From: Olavius sp. associated proteobacterium Delta 1
GTDB taxonomy: Bacteria > Desulfobacterota > Desulfobacteria > Desulfobacterales > JAFDCJ01
Length of the DNA: 55,071 bases
NCBI GenBank assembly: GCA_902749685.1
Contig: CACVKW010000753.1
Coordinates: 1-55,071, forward strand
Reading direction: 5' to 3'
Part shown: positions 44,989-53,908 of the stretch, one piece after another
Position numbering within the stretch: the stretch's first letter is position 1
Layout: the number at the start of each line of letters is the position of its first letter
Translations under genes and position numbers: made by a program
Notes under the pieces: model-generated
Seen by the model: the letters and a program-made list of their open reading frames with translations, nothing else
Told to the model about the DNA's origin: nothing
Database searches by the model: none

Positions 44989-45643
44989 AGCCCACTCCGC
45001 GGACGGTGTGAATCAATTTAGTTGGAAATCCTTTGTCTATTTTTTCGCGCAACTTGTATATTCTGGATTCCACCACGTTGGTTTGGGGATCAAAATAATA
45101 ATCCCAGACGTGTTCCATGATCATGGTTTTGGAGACCACCCGGCCGGTATTGCGCATTAGATATTCCAGCAAAGAAAATTCCAGGGGCTGCAACTCGATC
45201 TGTTTATCCGCCCGGAAGACCTCCCGGCTGATCAGGTTCATTTCTATATCAGCCGCCACGAGCTTGGTGGGTTCCTCCTGATCACTGCTGCGCCGAATCA
45301 AGGCCTGTACCCGGGCCAACAACTCGGAAAAGGCAAAAGGTTTGGTTAAATAGTCGTCACCGCCGATCTGAAGACCTTTGACGCGGTCATCTACCGAAGC
45401 CCGGGCACTTAAAATGATCACCGGAAATTTAATTTTTTCGCGCCGCATTTCCTCGATCAACGACAGACCGTCTTTTTGCGGAAGCATAATATCGATGATG
45501 GCAGCAGAGTATGGCTCGGTCAATGCAAGGTGCAATCCGTCCACACCGTCTTGCGCATGATCGACAGCGAATCCCTCGGCCTTAAACCCCTTGATAATAA
45601 AAGAGGCAATCTTAATATCGTCTTCAACAAGCAATATTCTCAT
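44963..45643 (-). CDS. OmpR-family response regulator
   Basis: A 226-residue regulator. The receiver has RILLVEDDIKIASFI, the phospho-Asp in AAIIDIMLPQKDGL near residue 51 and Lys in YLTKPFAFSE. The winged helix has LQPLEFSLLEYLMRN and a terminal IHTVRGVGYVL. ATG 45643 is preferred; a TTG five codons upstream is possible, and neither has a clear ribosome-binding site. It overlaps the sensor kinase gene, with which it forms a two-component pair. Targets are not visible nearby. Confidence 0.94.
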   Translation of the reverse strand: MRILLVEDDIKIASFIIKGFKAEGFAVDHAQDGVDGLHLALTEPYSAAIIDIMLPQKDGLSLIEEMRREKIKFPVIILSARASVDDRVKGLQIGGDDYLTKPFAFSELLARVQALIRRSSDQEEPTKLVAADIEMNLISREVFRADKQIELQPLEFSLLEYLMRNTGRVVSKTMIMEHVWDYYFDPQTNVVESRIYKLREKIDKGFPTKLIHTVRGVGYVLKEETA

Positions 45644-45715
45644 GGTATATTCAGTCAATTAATTGCAACATGGACTCAAGCCACCATTTATTTTAATCGT
45701 ATCCCTTTAATCCAG

Positions 45716-45836
45716 CTCTCTCGGCCCGTTGCGCTCTGCAGTATACCCTCCTCCGCGCTTCGCTCTATAATCTTAACCCTCTACCCCTTGCTCTCTGCCC
45801 TCTGCTCCCGGCCCTATGCTCTCTGCTCCTTGCTCT
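45716..45836. repeat. Family B word repeat (CTCTGCTCC) overlapping the prmA 3' end
   Basis: A string of CTCTGCCCTCTGCTCC and related words fills the gap before prmA and runs into its coding sequence. The same words occur in the inverted repeat at 17175-17267. Confidence 0.6.
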
Positions 45837-46758
45837 TTTCCCGCAGTCGGCCTGCAATTGCCACCCAGTCCTCTTTGGTGGCCGTTTCTAAGATTTCAAA
45901 GCCGATATTTTCCATAGCAAAGGCAACAGATTGTTTATTTTCTGCTATAATCCCTGAACAAACAAGAATTCCGCCATCCGCAATCACCCGGCAGATATCC
46001 TGCAACAACTCTAAAATTACGTGGGTAAAGATATTGGCAGTGACAAAAGTAAATGACTCCGTAATTTCAGCAACAAGATTGCCGGTTGTCAGCCGAAATA
46101 CCTGGGGATTAACTTGGTTTAGTTCCAAATTTTGGGCTGCAACCTCGACCGCAACTTCATCCTTATCAATACCGCAGAGCCGGCCGGCCCCTAACTTGGC
46201 AGCGGCAATCATCAGGATGCCGGAGCCGGTCCCCACATCCAAAAAAGAATCTCCCGGGCTCAGATATTTTTCAATCATGGTGATGCACAGGGCTGTGGTC
46301 GGGTGGGTTCCCGTTCCAAAGGCCATGCCGGGATCCAATTCGATAACAATGTCATCGACAGCGGCCTGATACTCGCGCCAGGTTGGTTTCACCACCATAT
46401 GAGAGCTGATTTTCCGGGGCCAAAAATAAGCTTTCCAAGCGTGCGCCCAATCTTGATCATCTAATTCTTTGTAACTGATCCTGTAAAAAAATCCCAGCTT
46501 ATCCTTTAGCTGGGTTAGCTTTTCTTCCAAAGTTTTACAGCGCTCATCAGCCTGGCTGTCTTTATGAAAATACCCGATGATTGCGTGAGTGGTGGGTCGG
46601 CCAACGGCATCTTCCACCCAGTCTTCCTCCGGTTCGAGATCGGGATCATCCACAACAACTCCCTGCAGCCCGAAATCGTAAAATAAGTTGGATATCAGGT
46701 CGACAGTCAAAGTATCATCCGGATGATCAAAAATTACTCTTGCTTCAATCCATTTCAT
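45814..46758 (-). CDS. prmA: Ribosomal protein L11 methyltransferase
   Basis: SAM-dependent enzyme that trimethylates ribosomal protein L11. The 314 residues include the N-terminal substrate-recognition domain (about 1-110) and the methyltransferase domain with motif I FLDVGTGSGILMIAAAK near 175, the acidic GIDKDEVAVEVA and the catalytic-loop VTANIFTHVILELL. MAFGTGTHPTT is a PrmA hallmark. The last residues KSKEQRA are encoded by the CTCTGCTCC word repeat, beyond the usual C-terminus. It is on the same strand as the two-component genes but separated by repeat DNA. Confidence 0.94.
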   Translation of the reverse strand: MKWIEARVIFDHPDDTLTVDLISNLFYDFGLQGVVVDDPDLEPEEDWVEDAVGRPTTHAIIGYFHKDSQADERCKTLEEKLTQLKDKLGFFYRISYKELDDQDWAHAWKAYFWPRKISSHMVVKPTWREYQAAVDDIVIELDPGMAFGTGTHPTTALCITMIEKYLSPGDSFLDVGTGSGILMIAAAKLGAGRLCGIDKDEVAVEVAAQNLELNQVNPQVFRLTTGNLVAEITESFTFVTANIFTHVILELLQDICRVIADGGILVCSGIIAENKQSVAFAMENIGFEILETATKEDWVAIAGRLREKSKEQRA

Positions 46759-47228
46759 ATTTCCAGTTGATTTTGAACTACCTGAACCAGAGTCCAGGCC
46801 GATAAAGAGAAATGTTAGGCCACATCTTGATGATTTACATAGGTTCGAAATTCTGTCTATAAAGAATGCCTTTTTACATAAGCACCAAGCCCGCCCTCCG
46901 CCTTTTTAATTCGAAAAAAGATCCTTCTCATGGCGCACTGTTCTTAAGAACATGGAATCCTCCCGCGGTTATCGGGATTTAGACACGGATACCTCGGTTT
47001 TGGAATTTGGTATCAGGGCTCTTGTGGTTGTTACAGTGCCAAGAAAAATCACAAATTGATGGAAACAATGAACCTCCCTGCGGCAAGCCGCAGGGTATTT
47101 TTAAGGGTATAATTCATTCTATCGCAGCAAACTGCGGGGAATTAACCCCAAACAGAGTTTCAGTAAGCAATGTAACGCATATCAGCAACTAATTCCAGTT
47201 AGCAATGCTATAAAAATTAAAAATAGGA
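46759..47228. other. Gene-free region with REP-like palindromes
   Basis: No supported gene. CCCTGCGGC (47076-47084) and GCCGCAGGG (47087-47095) form a perfect nine-base-pair stem with a two-base loop, followed by TATTTTT, so it could also act as a terminator. A further TCGCAGCAAACTGCGG unit (47122-47137) recurs as TCGCAGCAAACCGCAG at 53536-53551. Confidence 0.55.
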
Positions 47229-47237
47229 GTGGCTATA

Positions 47238-48299
47238 ATGTTTGAAAATATGACGTTGGCTTCCAAACTGGCGCTGGGCTTTGCAATTCCGGTGTTCGCC
47301 ATTGTCAGCATGTCTATCGGCACCAATGTGGTTACAAGCAGCGTTAAGGACAATACCAACCAAGCTCTATCTGAGAGTAAGGAGAGCTTTAAATTTTCGA
47401 CCCTGGCTCAAAATATGAGATTGGATGTTGTGCAAGTTCAGCAATGGCTAACGGATATTTCTGCCACCCGCGGATTGGATGGGCTGGACGATGGATTCGA
47501 CGAGGCAGAAAATAGTCTGCAATCTTTTTTATCTGGCCTGTCGAAGTTCAAAGAGATGTATGAAGAAAAAAACGAACGCCAATACATCAACGAAGTCAAG
47601 AAAATCCAACAGGCTTTTGGTACCTACTATGAAGCGGGCAAAACAATGGCAACAGCCTATGTAAAGGGTGGGGCTCAAGAAGGTAATAAATTCATGGAAA
47701 GCTTCGATAGGGCAGCTGAGGCATTAAGAGAAACAATTGAGCCATTTATTGAACGCCAATCGTCAAAAGGAGAATCCGCGCTCTCATCGGTCGGTTCATC
47801 CGTTGAAAAATTTCGGATGATTGTTTCGCTGATCGGAATTTTAGCAGTTTTCTTAAGCATTACGGCCGCCTGGCTGATTACCCGATCGATCACTAAACCC
47901 GTAAAGCGATTCACCCATATGTTGACCGAAGGCGCTGATCAGGTTGCCTCTGCAGCCGGGCAAATTTCATCAGCCAGCCAGTCGTTGGCCGAGGGATCAT
48001 CAGAACAAGCCGCTTCTGACGAACAGGCGCACGGCATCGAACAGGTTAATTCGGCGGTAACAGAAATGGATATGGTCACCCAACAAAATGCAGCAACTGG
48101 GGAGGAATCAGCCTCTGCATCAGAGGAAATGAATGCCCAGGCAGAGCAGATCAGGGATATGACCATTCAGCTGCTAACGATGGTTGAGGGAGGTTCTAAT
48201 AAAAAGGCTAATTCCGATACCCATCAAAACAATGAGATGTCTCAGGCGACTGGCTCTTTGCACCAAATGGAGAAATCAACATTCATAATCCATCAATAA
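47238..48299 (+). CDS. Methyl-accepting chemotaxis protein lacking the signalling tip
   Basis: About 353 residues. It has an N-terminal membrane helix (about 5-30), a four-helix-like periplasmic part (about 31-190), a second helix (about 195-215), HAMP with TRSITKPVKRFTHM, then SASQSLAEGSSEQAAS. The usual long cytoplasmic hairpin, including the CheA/CheW-contacting tip (NLLALNAAVEAARAG type), is absent; the sequence passes straight to DEQAHGIEQVNSAVTEMD and the descending arm. The joint lies between two similar SxEQA sequences, as if an in-frame recombination removed about 150 residues or more. ATG 47238 has AGGAG eight bases upstream. It should bind ligand but not activate CheA. Confidence 0.85.
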   Translation: MFENMTLASKLALGFAIPVFAIVSMSIGTNVVTSSVKDNTNQALSESKESFKFSTLAQNMRLDVVQVQQWLTDISATRGLDGLDDGFDEAENSLQSFLSGLSKFKEMYEEKNERQYINEVKKIQQAFGTYYEAGKTMATAYVKGGAQEGNKFMESFDRAAEALRETIEPFIERQSSKGESALSSVGSSVEKFRMIVSLIGILAVFLSITAAWLITRSITKPVKRFTHMLTEGADQVASAAGQISSASQSLAEGSSEQAASDEQAHGIEQVNSAVTEMDMVTQQNAATGEESASASEEMNAQAEQIRDMTIQLLTMVEGGSNKKANSDTHQNNEMSQATGSLHQMEKSTFIIHQ

Positions 48300-48543
48300 C
48301 TCTTTCTATAAGATATCACTTATTAATTTATATGGTTAATTTGAAGGATCAAATCACGCTATGATTCAGGCAAAACGATAAATCATTCGCCTGGAGACAA
48401 TCTGGCACTACGGCTATGGCGGCCCCTGCCTGGAGTGGTTTGCCTTTTGATTGACCAAAGGTGCATTATAATGTACTTTGACTATTGGAAATCCGACGGT
48501 TATTGCTTCTTCTTAAATAAATTTCCCGTAAAATATCTTTTAG

Positions 48544-49620
48544 ATGAAAAACGACAAATTTATCGGTGTCAAAACAACGAAGATTTATTGCTTGCCCACC
48601 TGCCCCGCCAGAGCACCGCTGCCGCAGAATGTCGTTCATTTTAAAACTGCTGCGCACGCCGAAGGCAACGGTTTTCGCCCCTGTAAACGCTGTTTTCCGG
48701 ATTTTCCCTATGGGAAATGGATTGACGAAAGTGCCTCGGTTATATTAATGCCGCCGCAGGAATTTGATTTTTCGCAATGCCTGAAATTTCTTACCCGCTC
48801 GTCTCTGGAGCCCTGTCACGTCGTCGAAAATAACATCCTTTACAAGCTGGAAAAATTTGAAGGAGAACCGGTCTTAATAAAAATTCAGGGCCGTGATCAG
48901 AATACCATTTGTATTGATTTTTTAACGTCGCGGCCTAAAAAATCAATCCGGGCCCGGGTTGCAAAATATGTCTGGCATTGGTTTGACCTGGATACCGACC
49001 TTCGCCCATTTTATCGGATGGCCGGAAAAAATCCGGTGTTAAAAAACATCACCAAAGAATTATACGGACTCAGGATTTTAACAATTTCAGATCTGTTTGA
49101 AGCGATATGCTGGGCCATCATCGGACAGCAAATTAATCTCACATTTGCTTACACTTTGAAAAAACGCTTTGTGGAATCTTTCGGGGAAACGGTTTTTTTT
49201 GATAATAAACACTATTATCTGTTTCCAACGCCCCAGGTCATATCCCAACAAACTGTAGCCGAGTTAAGACGCCTGCAGTTTACCGGGAAGAAGTCGGAAT
49301 ATCTTATCGAGCTGGCCAAAAAAATTAATACGGGTGATTTGACCAAAAAAAGATTACTCGATCACGATGGATTTGATTCGGCCAGAAAAGAGTTGATGAG
49401 CTTGCACGGTGTCGGCCAATGGACGGCCGATTATGTCAGCTTACGATGTTTGATGGATCCGGCTGCTTTCCCCGTTGCGGATGTCGGCCTGCAAAACGCC
49501 GTCAAGCAGCAACTGGGTCTAAGTAAAAAACCAAACCCTGAAGAAATCATCAGATATTCCAAGGGCTGGAAAAACTGGCAGGCCTATACCACCTTTTATT
49601 TGTGGGCATCGCTGATATAA
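48544..49620 (+). CDS. Ada zinc domain fused to AlkA-type DNA-3-methyladenine glycosylase
   Basis: DNA alkylation repair protein of 358 residues. Residues 1-60 form the Ada metal-binding domain: GVKTTKIYCLPTCPAR and GFRPCKRCFPDF supply four cysteines. The rest is an AlkA-like glycosylase, with the HhH-GPD helix-hairpin-helix LHGVGQWTADYVS near 285-297 and the catalytic Asp in FPVADVGLQNA near 310. It would excise alkylated bases. Full Ada proteins also have an AraC DNA-binding domain, which is missing here. A stop just upstream fixes ATG 48544 as the start, slightly shorter than usual at the N-terminus. Confidence 0.88.
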   Translation: MKNDKFIGVKTTKIYCLPTCPARAPLPQNVVHFKTAAHAEGNGFRPCKRCFPDFPYGKWIDESASVILMPPQEFDFSQCLKFLTRSSLEPCHVVENNILYKLEKFEGEPVLIKIQGRDQNTICIDFLTSRPKKSIRARVAKYVWHWFDLDTDLRPFYRMAGKNPVLKNITKELYGLRILTISDLFEAICWAIIGQQINLTFAYTLKKRFVESFGETVFFDNKHYYLFPTPQVISQQTVAELRRLQFTGKKSEYLIELAKKINTGDLTKKRLLDHDGFDSARKELMSLHGVGQWTADYVSLRCLMDPAAFPVADVGLQNAVKQQLGLSKKPNPEEIIRYSKGWKNWQAYTTFYLWASLI

Positions 49621-49713
49621 TTGCGGTGATTTTAAAGCTTCAGGTGGAAAACGATCATTAATTTGGTGTAAAATTGAATTGGTAACTGTCTAATTCCTTG
49701 CGGAGGTGACACG

Positions 49714-49929
49714 GTGTCCGAAGCAATTGTCAAACGGAAAATAACAGCTCTTCTTAGCGCTGACGTCAAAGGTTACAGCCATTTAATGGGACAGGACGAA
49801 ATCTCTACCATGGCTACCCTATAAACTCATGAAGATTCGATGGCCGATTTAATTGACGAGCAGCGGGGAAGAGTTGTTGATTCACCGGGAGACAACCTCT
49901 TGGCAGGGTTTGCCAGTGTTATTGAAAAT
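49714..49929 (+). pseudogene. N-terminal class III cyclase fragment with an in-frame stop
   Basis: GTG 49714 with CGGAGGTG upstream starts SEAIVKRKITALLSADVKGY, the usual beginning of a cyclase subgroup; ISTMATL is followed by a TAA at 49822. The frame resumes as THEDSMADLIDEQRGRVVDS to SVIEN at 49929. After that it is fused to unrelated sequence. Only the first third of the cyclase domain remains. Confidence 0.75.
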
Positions 49930-50343
49930 TCGGTTAAAGACGGCTATTTCTTTATGAAGATCAAAATTGGCCGTCCCGGTTCCCAGGCGGAGATGCTGCA
50001 AGGTGATATGGAGCGCATCGCATTGATCCTCCAACTGATCGGCCATTGGGAGACCCCCATACCGAAAACGGCAAAATCCCGTATTATTTCGACGCCAATG
50101 GAAGATATGAAAAAAAGAAACGCGCGCGCGCCTGCTGGACCAGATCGCAATTATCGAAGAGCCTTTCCCGGAGGAAGCGGATATTTATGTGGGCGATCTG
50201 GGTGCCAGGATAGCCGCCGATGAAAGTGCACACAGTGCAGACGACGTCAAAAAACGGATTGCAATGGGATATGGCGCGATTGCCTTAAAATCCGATGCCA
50301 AGACATTTAATATGACACTTAAAATAACGCAGGCGGCGCCTTA
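49930..50343 (+). pseudogene. Enolase-superfamily (mandelate racemase-like) fragment, frameshifted
   Basis: Directly after the cyclase piece the protein reads SVKDGYFFMKIKIGRPGSQ, with the K-x-K catalytic pair of enolase-superfamily enzymes. It then continues in other frames as GKIPYYFDANGRYEKK (metal Asp), IAIIEEPFPEEADIY (metal Glu) and RIAADESAHSADDV (metal-site Asp), ending KITQAAP at 50343. Two frame changes lie around 50050 and 50120. The N-terminal capping domain and the C-terminal end are lost. Confidence 0.65.
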
Positions 50344-50434
50344 ACGTCATCCGACCATTACATGCGCCTTTTTGAATGAGTGGTAATTTACCGGATCTAA
50401 CGATGAACAAGAGCTTAAAAAATCGTATTCTCCC

Positions 50435-52417
50435 CTAATGGTCCAATTCAGCTCTAACCGCCTTGCCGATCTTTTCCATTAAATAAGGTTTGCGGACATA
50501 TCGGCCGGCTCCCAATTTTTGGGCCTCTTTAACGCGTTCTGTTTCAGAAAATCCGCTCACAATAATGGCTTTTTGGTTGGGGTTAAATTTGAGAATTTTT
50601 CTATAGGTCTCAAGTCCATCAATTCCAGGATCCATGATCATATCCAAGATCAAAAGATCCACATCATGATTCGTCATGATATCTACCGCTTCTTCTCCGC
50701 TGGGGACGGCCGTCACGGAATATCCCAGTCTTTTTAACAGCATCGTGGCGATATTGCGCTGCTCGTCAACGTCATCCACCACAAGAACCGACTCACCTTC
50801 ACCCATATAATCTTCGATAACCATGGCCGGCACTTCTTTTGGCAATTCTTTGCGGGTCACCGGGAAAAAAAGTGTAAAGGTGCTCCCCAGCCCCTCCTGG
50901 CTCAGAACGTCGATATAGCCATTGTGATCTTTTACGGTCCCCCACACGACAGCCATACCCAGGCCGGTTCCGCTTCGCCCCATGATCTTCTTGGTATAAA
51001 AGGGTTCAAAAATCCTTTTTAGATCTTTAGGTGGAATCCCTACGCCACAATCCGAAACGGTCAACAGCGCATAATCACCCTCTTTCACATCGTCATAGCC
51101 TCTGATCGGCCGATCCAGGTAGCGGTTTTCCGAAGCGATGACAATCAGGCCACCACCAGGCATGGATTCGGCTGCGTTGGTAACTAAATTCATAACGGTT
51201 TTGGATAAATGAACCGATGAGCCGAGGATATTTAACAGATCCTGATCAAGCCTTGTTTGAAGCTCGATAGTCGGATACAAATCCTGCAGCCGTTCAAATT
51301 CCGGCGACAGGAGATAATTGGAGATAATGCTATTTAGGTTCAAGACTTTGGTGGCTGCCACGCCTCGGCGGGCAAGGGTTAACAGATCCTTGACAATGGC
51401 CGCCATTTTCTGTCCCGACGAGTGGATAGCCTGTATCGGTTTTCTTAAAGGACTGCCTTCAGGCAGATCCAACAGCAATAATTCCGGATAGCTTATCAGG
51501 CCGGACAGAATATTGTTCAGGTCATGGGCCACGCCCCCGGCCAGGGTTCCAAGGGCCTCCATTTTTTGGGCGCGTTGAAGTTGGGCTTCTAGCTGGTTAC
51601 GTTCGGTGGCGTCAATAAAAAAGGCCATAATTCCAACAGGCTGTGACTGCTCATCTTTAATAAAAGATGCTGAGAGTATTGCATCAAAGGCCGAACCGTC
51701 TTTACAAACCCCTTTTAGCTCTATTTGCCTGCCCGCAGACTCGTGCAGGGTTTTTAAAAACTCGTTAAAGTTTGCGGTTCCCCAAAATTGCAATGTGTCC
51801 GCTTGCAATACCTGATCGAAATCATCATACCCCCACATCTTTATAAACGCCGGATTTACATAGGTTATCTTGCTATTTAAGTCGGTGAGCATGATACCAT
51901 GGCTGTACGTATGGATGGCTTGATTTTTTATGTGAAGCTCCTGTCGCTGCTGATCCAGTGCGGCTGATAGCGCCAGCCGCATTTGCTCTTGATCTCCGAG
52001 GATCTGGGCTTCCATTTTGCTCATATAACCTTCAATATAGGAGGAAATATACAAGTCTACTCCACTGAGGGCCGAATGTAACAATTGCAGGTTTTTTTTA
52101 TGCAGTCGATCCCAACAAAAATTGCGCAATTGAGATGCCAGTGCCAAAATAGTCCGATCGCCCAAACCGATATTGACACGCTCCTGACCGTGTTGGAATA
52201 CTGCATACTGATCGCCGCTTGATAGGAAGGATAAGAAGCTATTTGTCTCCTCATGCGCTAATCCATCCAGCATGCTAGGGTGCAGGGTGTAACGGTTCTC
52301 AAAGACGAGTTCTTTGAGCAGAACGTACAACTGCCGATTGAGATCAGCGTGATCATTTATCAATTTCTGATAAACACGTCGCAGGTGATTTAGATCTGAT
52401 TCAATTTTTTTCCTCAT
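50435..52417 (-). CDS. PAS hybrid sensor histidine kinase with C-terminal receiver
   Basis: Soluble hybrid kinase of about 660 residues. A helical N-terminal domain (about 1-165) has no recognised family; a PAS domain follows (about 165-285, MLTDLNSKITYVNPAFIKMW). HisKA carries the phospho-His in GGVAHDLNNILSG near 300, HATPase_c has SDCGVGIPP and GTGLGMAVVWG, and the receiver (about 545-660) has VVDDVDEQRN, the phospho-Asp in LLILDMIMDPG and RKPYLMEK. No membrane helix is seen, so it senses a cytoplasmic signal. ATG 52417 is preferred over an upstream GTG. The methyltransferase gene upstream ends 27 bases before it. Confidence 0.9.
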   Translation of the reverse strand: MRKKIESDLNHLRRVYQKLINDHADLNRQLYVLLKELVFENRYTLHPSMLDGLAHEETNSFLSFLSSGDQYAVFQHGQERVNIGLGDRTILALASQLRNFCWDRLHKKNLQLLHSALSGVDLYISSYIEGYMSKMEAQILGDQEQMRLALSAALDQQRQELHIKNQAIHTYSHGIMLTDLNSKITYVNPAFIKMWGYDDFDQVLQADTLQFWGTANFNEFLKTLHESAGRQIELKGVCKDGSAFDAILSASFIKDEQSQPVGIMAFFIDATERNQLEAQLQRAQKMEALGTLAGGVAHDLNNILSGLISYPELLLLDLPEGSPLRKPIQAIHSSGQKMAAIVKDLLTLARRGVAATKVLNLNSIISNYLLSPEFERLQDLYPTIELQTRLDQDLLNILGSSVHLSKTVMNLVTNAAESMPGGGLIVIASENRYLDRPIRGYDDVKEGDYALLTVSDCGVGIPPKDLKRIFEPFYTKKIMGRSGTGLGMAVVWGTVKDHNGYIDVLSQEGLGSTFTLFFPVTRKELPKEVPAMVIEDYMGEGESVLVVDDVDEQRNIATMLLKRLGYSVTAVPSGEEAVDIMTNHDVDLLILDMIMDPGIDGLETYRKILKFNPNQKAIIVSGFSETERVKEAQKLGAGRYVRKPYLMEKIGKAVRAELDH

Positions 52418-52444
52418 AGGCACGACCACCGTTGATGGCTTTAT

Positions 52445-53242
52445 TTATTTATGGAAAATGACACCATAAAAACCTTCGCCACCCCATTCGTCCATTTCAT
52501 GCTGCGTGACGGTTTCTCCCATGCCAACCCATTTATCTAAGGTTTGAAATCCAGGATCATCAATTATCCAGGGTTTTGCCAATTCAAACAGAGTTTCTTT
52601 AGATCGGATATAAATCGGCTGCCCGATCTGGGCATACAGTTCAAAAACGGGTTTCAGTTTATCGGTCACTTCTGAAGCATCCGCATCCGCATCACACAAG
52701 AATAATTTTGATCCTTTATCTGCCCAATAATACAATGTCTGCAGCGCGTGTTTTAATTTTTCATCCGGTAAAAAGTAAGCGATTCCATTAAACCCGATAG
52801 CCACTTTTCCTTGGTCAACAAAATCGTCTTTGATAAAGGCAGCGTTCAACAGTTCCTCGGGCTTGCCGGCGTAACACTCTTCAAATCGGGCATGTTGGTT
52901 ATCCTTGATAATTTCACGTCCATACTCGACTGTTATCGGATCGATATCGGAGTAAATTACCTTGGCACCCGGTTTCGCTATCTGGTGGATATGATCAACG
53001 GTCGGAAGTCCGGAGGCAAAGTCGATAAATTTGTCGTATCCTTCCGATACCAGACGCCGGGTGGCCTCTCCTAAAAACCAGCGAATTAGTTTTAATACCT
53101 GGGGCATAAAAGGCGCTATCTGGAGCAAGTTTTCAGCCGTTTGGCGATCGACTTCAAAATTGTGATGGCCTCCCAATAAAAAGTCATAAATCCGCCCGGC
53201 ATTCGGCGTACTGGGATCTGCGATGCTTGAATATTCAGTCAT
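52445..53242 (-). CDS. SAM-dependent methyltransferase, DUF574 (Methyltransf_19) type
   Basis: A 265-residue protein with the family start PSTPNAGRIYDFLLGGHHNF (about 9-28), FIDFASGLPTVDHIHQ in the cofactor-binding region near 90-105, and YSDIDPITVEYG as the acidic strand. The family is mainly known from actinobacteria and its substrate is unknown. It lies in an apparent operon with the hybrid kinase downstream, and one may modulate the other. A good GGAGGACC leader precedes ATG 53242. Confidence 0.88.
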   Translation of the reverse strand: MTEYSSIADPSTPNAGRIYDFLLGGHHNFEVDRQTAENLLQIAPFMPQVLKLIRWFLGEATRRLVSEGYDKFIDFASGLPTVDHIHQIAKPGAKVIYSDIDPITVEYGREIIKDNQHARFEECYAGKPEELLNAAFIKDDFVDQGKVAIGFNGIAYFLPDEKLKHALQTLYYWADKGSKLFLCDADADASEVTDKLKPVFELYAQIGQPIYIRSKETLFELAKPWIIDDPGFQTLDKWVGMGETVTQHEMDEWGGEGFYGVIFHK

Positions 53243-53908
53243 TACGGTCCTCCACTATTTGTTTAGATTATCGCATTCGTTTTTAGCGGACGGCAAATGC
53301 TATAGGATAAATTTCAACAAATAATTTTGATAGGTTATGGTTTTTTTTCCCGTGCCTCTAAAACCGTCGCTTGGATATTGTTTTATATAAAATTATGAAA
53401 TAAATAGAAATTTTCTCTTTATCGCTGATAATATGCCAGATACAAGTATGAGTGTCAAGTTAGAGATGGTCACCTAATATCCAGGTGCCTAAAACAGATC
53501 GAAGAGAATTGCCCCATCTTTTTTAAAGCAGGAAATCGCAGCAAACCGCAGCCGGAGAATACGGGTGCGGATCTCAGACTTGAATTTCCTCCAGACCCTG
53601 AATAAATGCCATGGCCAGCCCGGCCGATATGTCGAGTTTCCCAGGGCTCATCTCGGACGGCCGATCGAATCGTATTTCTCCTGCATGAGCCAGTTTCTCA
53701 CAACTTCTCCCAGCTGCCCTTCGAAAGATTGTTTGGCTCCGTGTGATTTCACAGTGCCGAGATCCAGGACATAAACCTCATCGGCAGCGGGCGAGTATTA
53801 TTCCGGACCATTAAAATGTTTCATCATTCGGATTCAATCAAGAGCATAAAAATCCGCATGATATGGCCCGTCCATCTTCTCGGCACGATCATACCATTGT
53901 TAGCAGAT
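53243..53908. other. Low-coding gap with relics and a REP-like unit
   Basis: About 665 bases. The first part is AT-rich and holds the promoter of the methyltransferase operon. TCGCAGCAAACCGCAG (53536-53551) is a second copy of a unit seen at 47122. The rest is a decayed coding stretch on the minus strand. Confidence 0.45.
53576..53800 (-). pseudogene. Unidentified decayed coding fragment
   Basis: The minus strand reads DEVYVLDLGTVKSHGAKQSF and EGQLGEVVRNWLMQEKYDSI before a stop near 53650. It then shifts to MSPGKLDISAGLAMAFIQGL ending at 53578. The residue use looks natural, but I cannot name the family, and neither start nor full frame is present. Confidence 0.3.

Noticed and set aside
47007..47192. 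Open frame containing PPCGKPQG
   Set aside because: It is produced by the palindromic CCCTGCGGCAAGCCGCAGGG unit and has no ribosome-binding site or family features.
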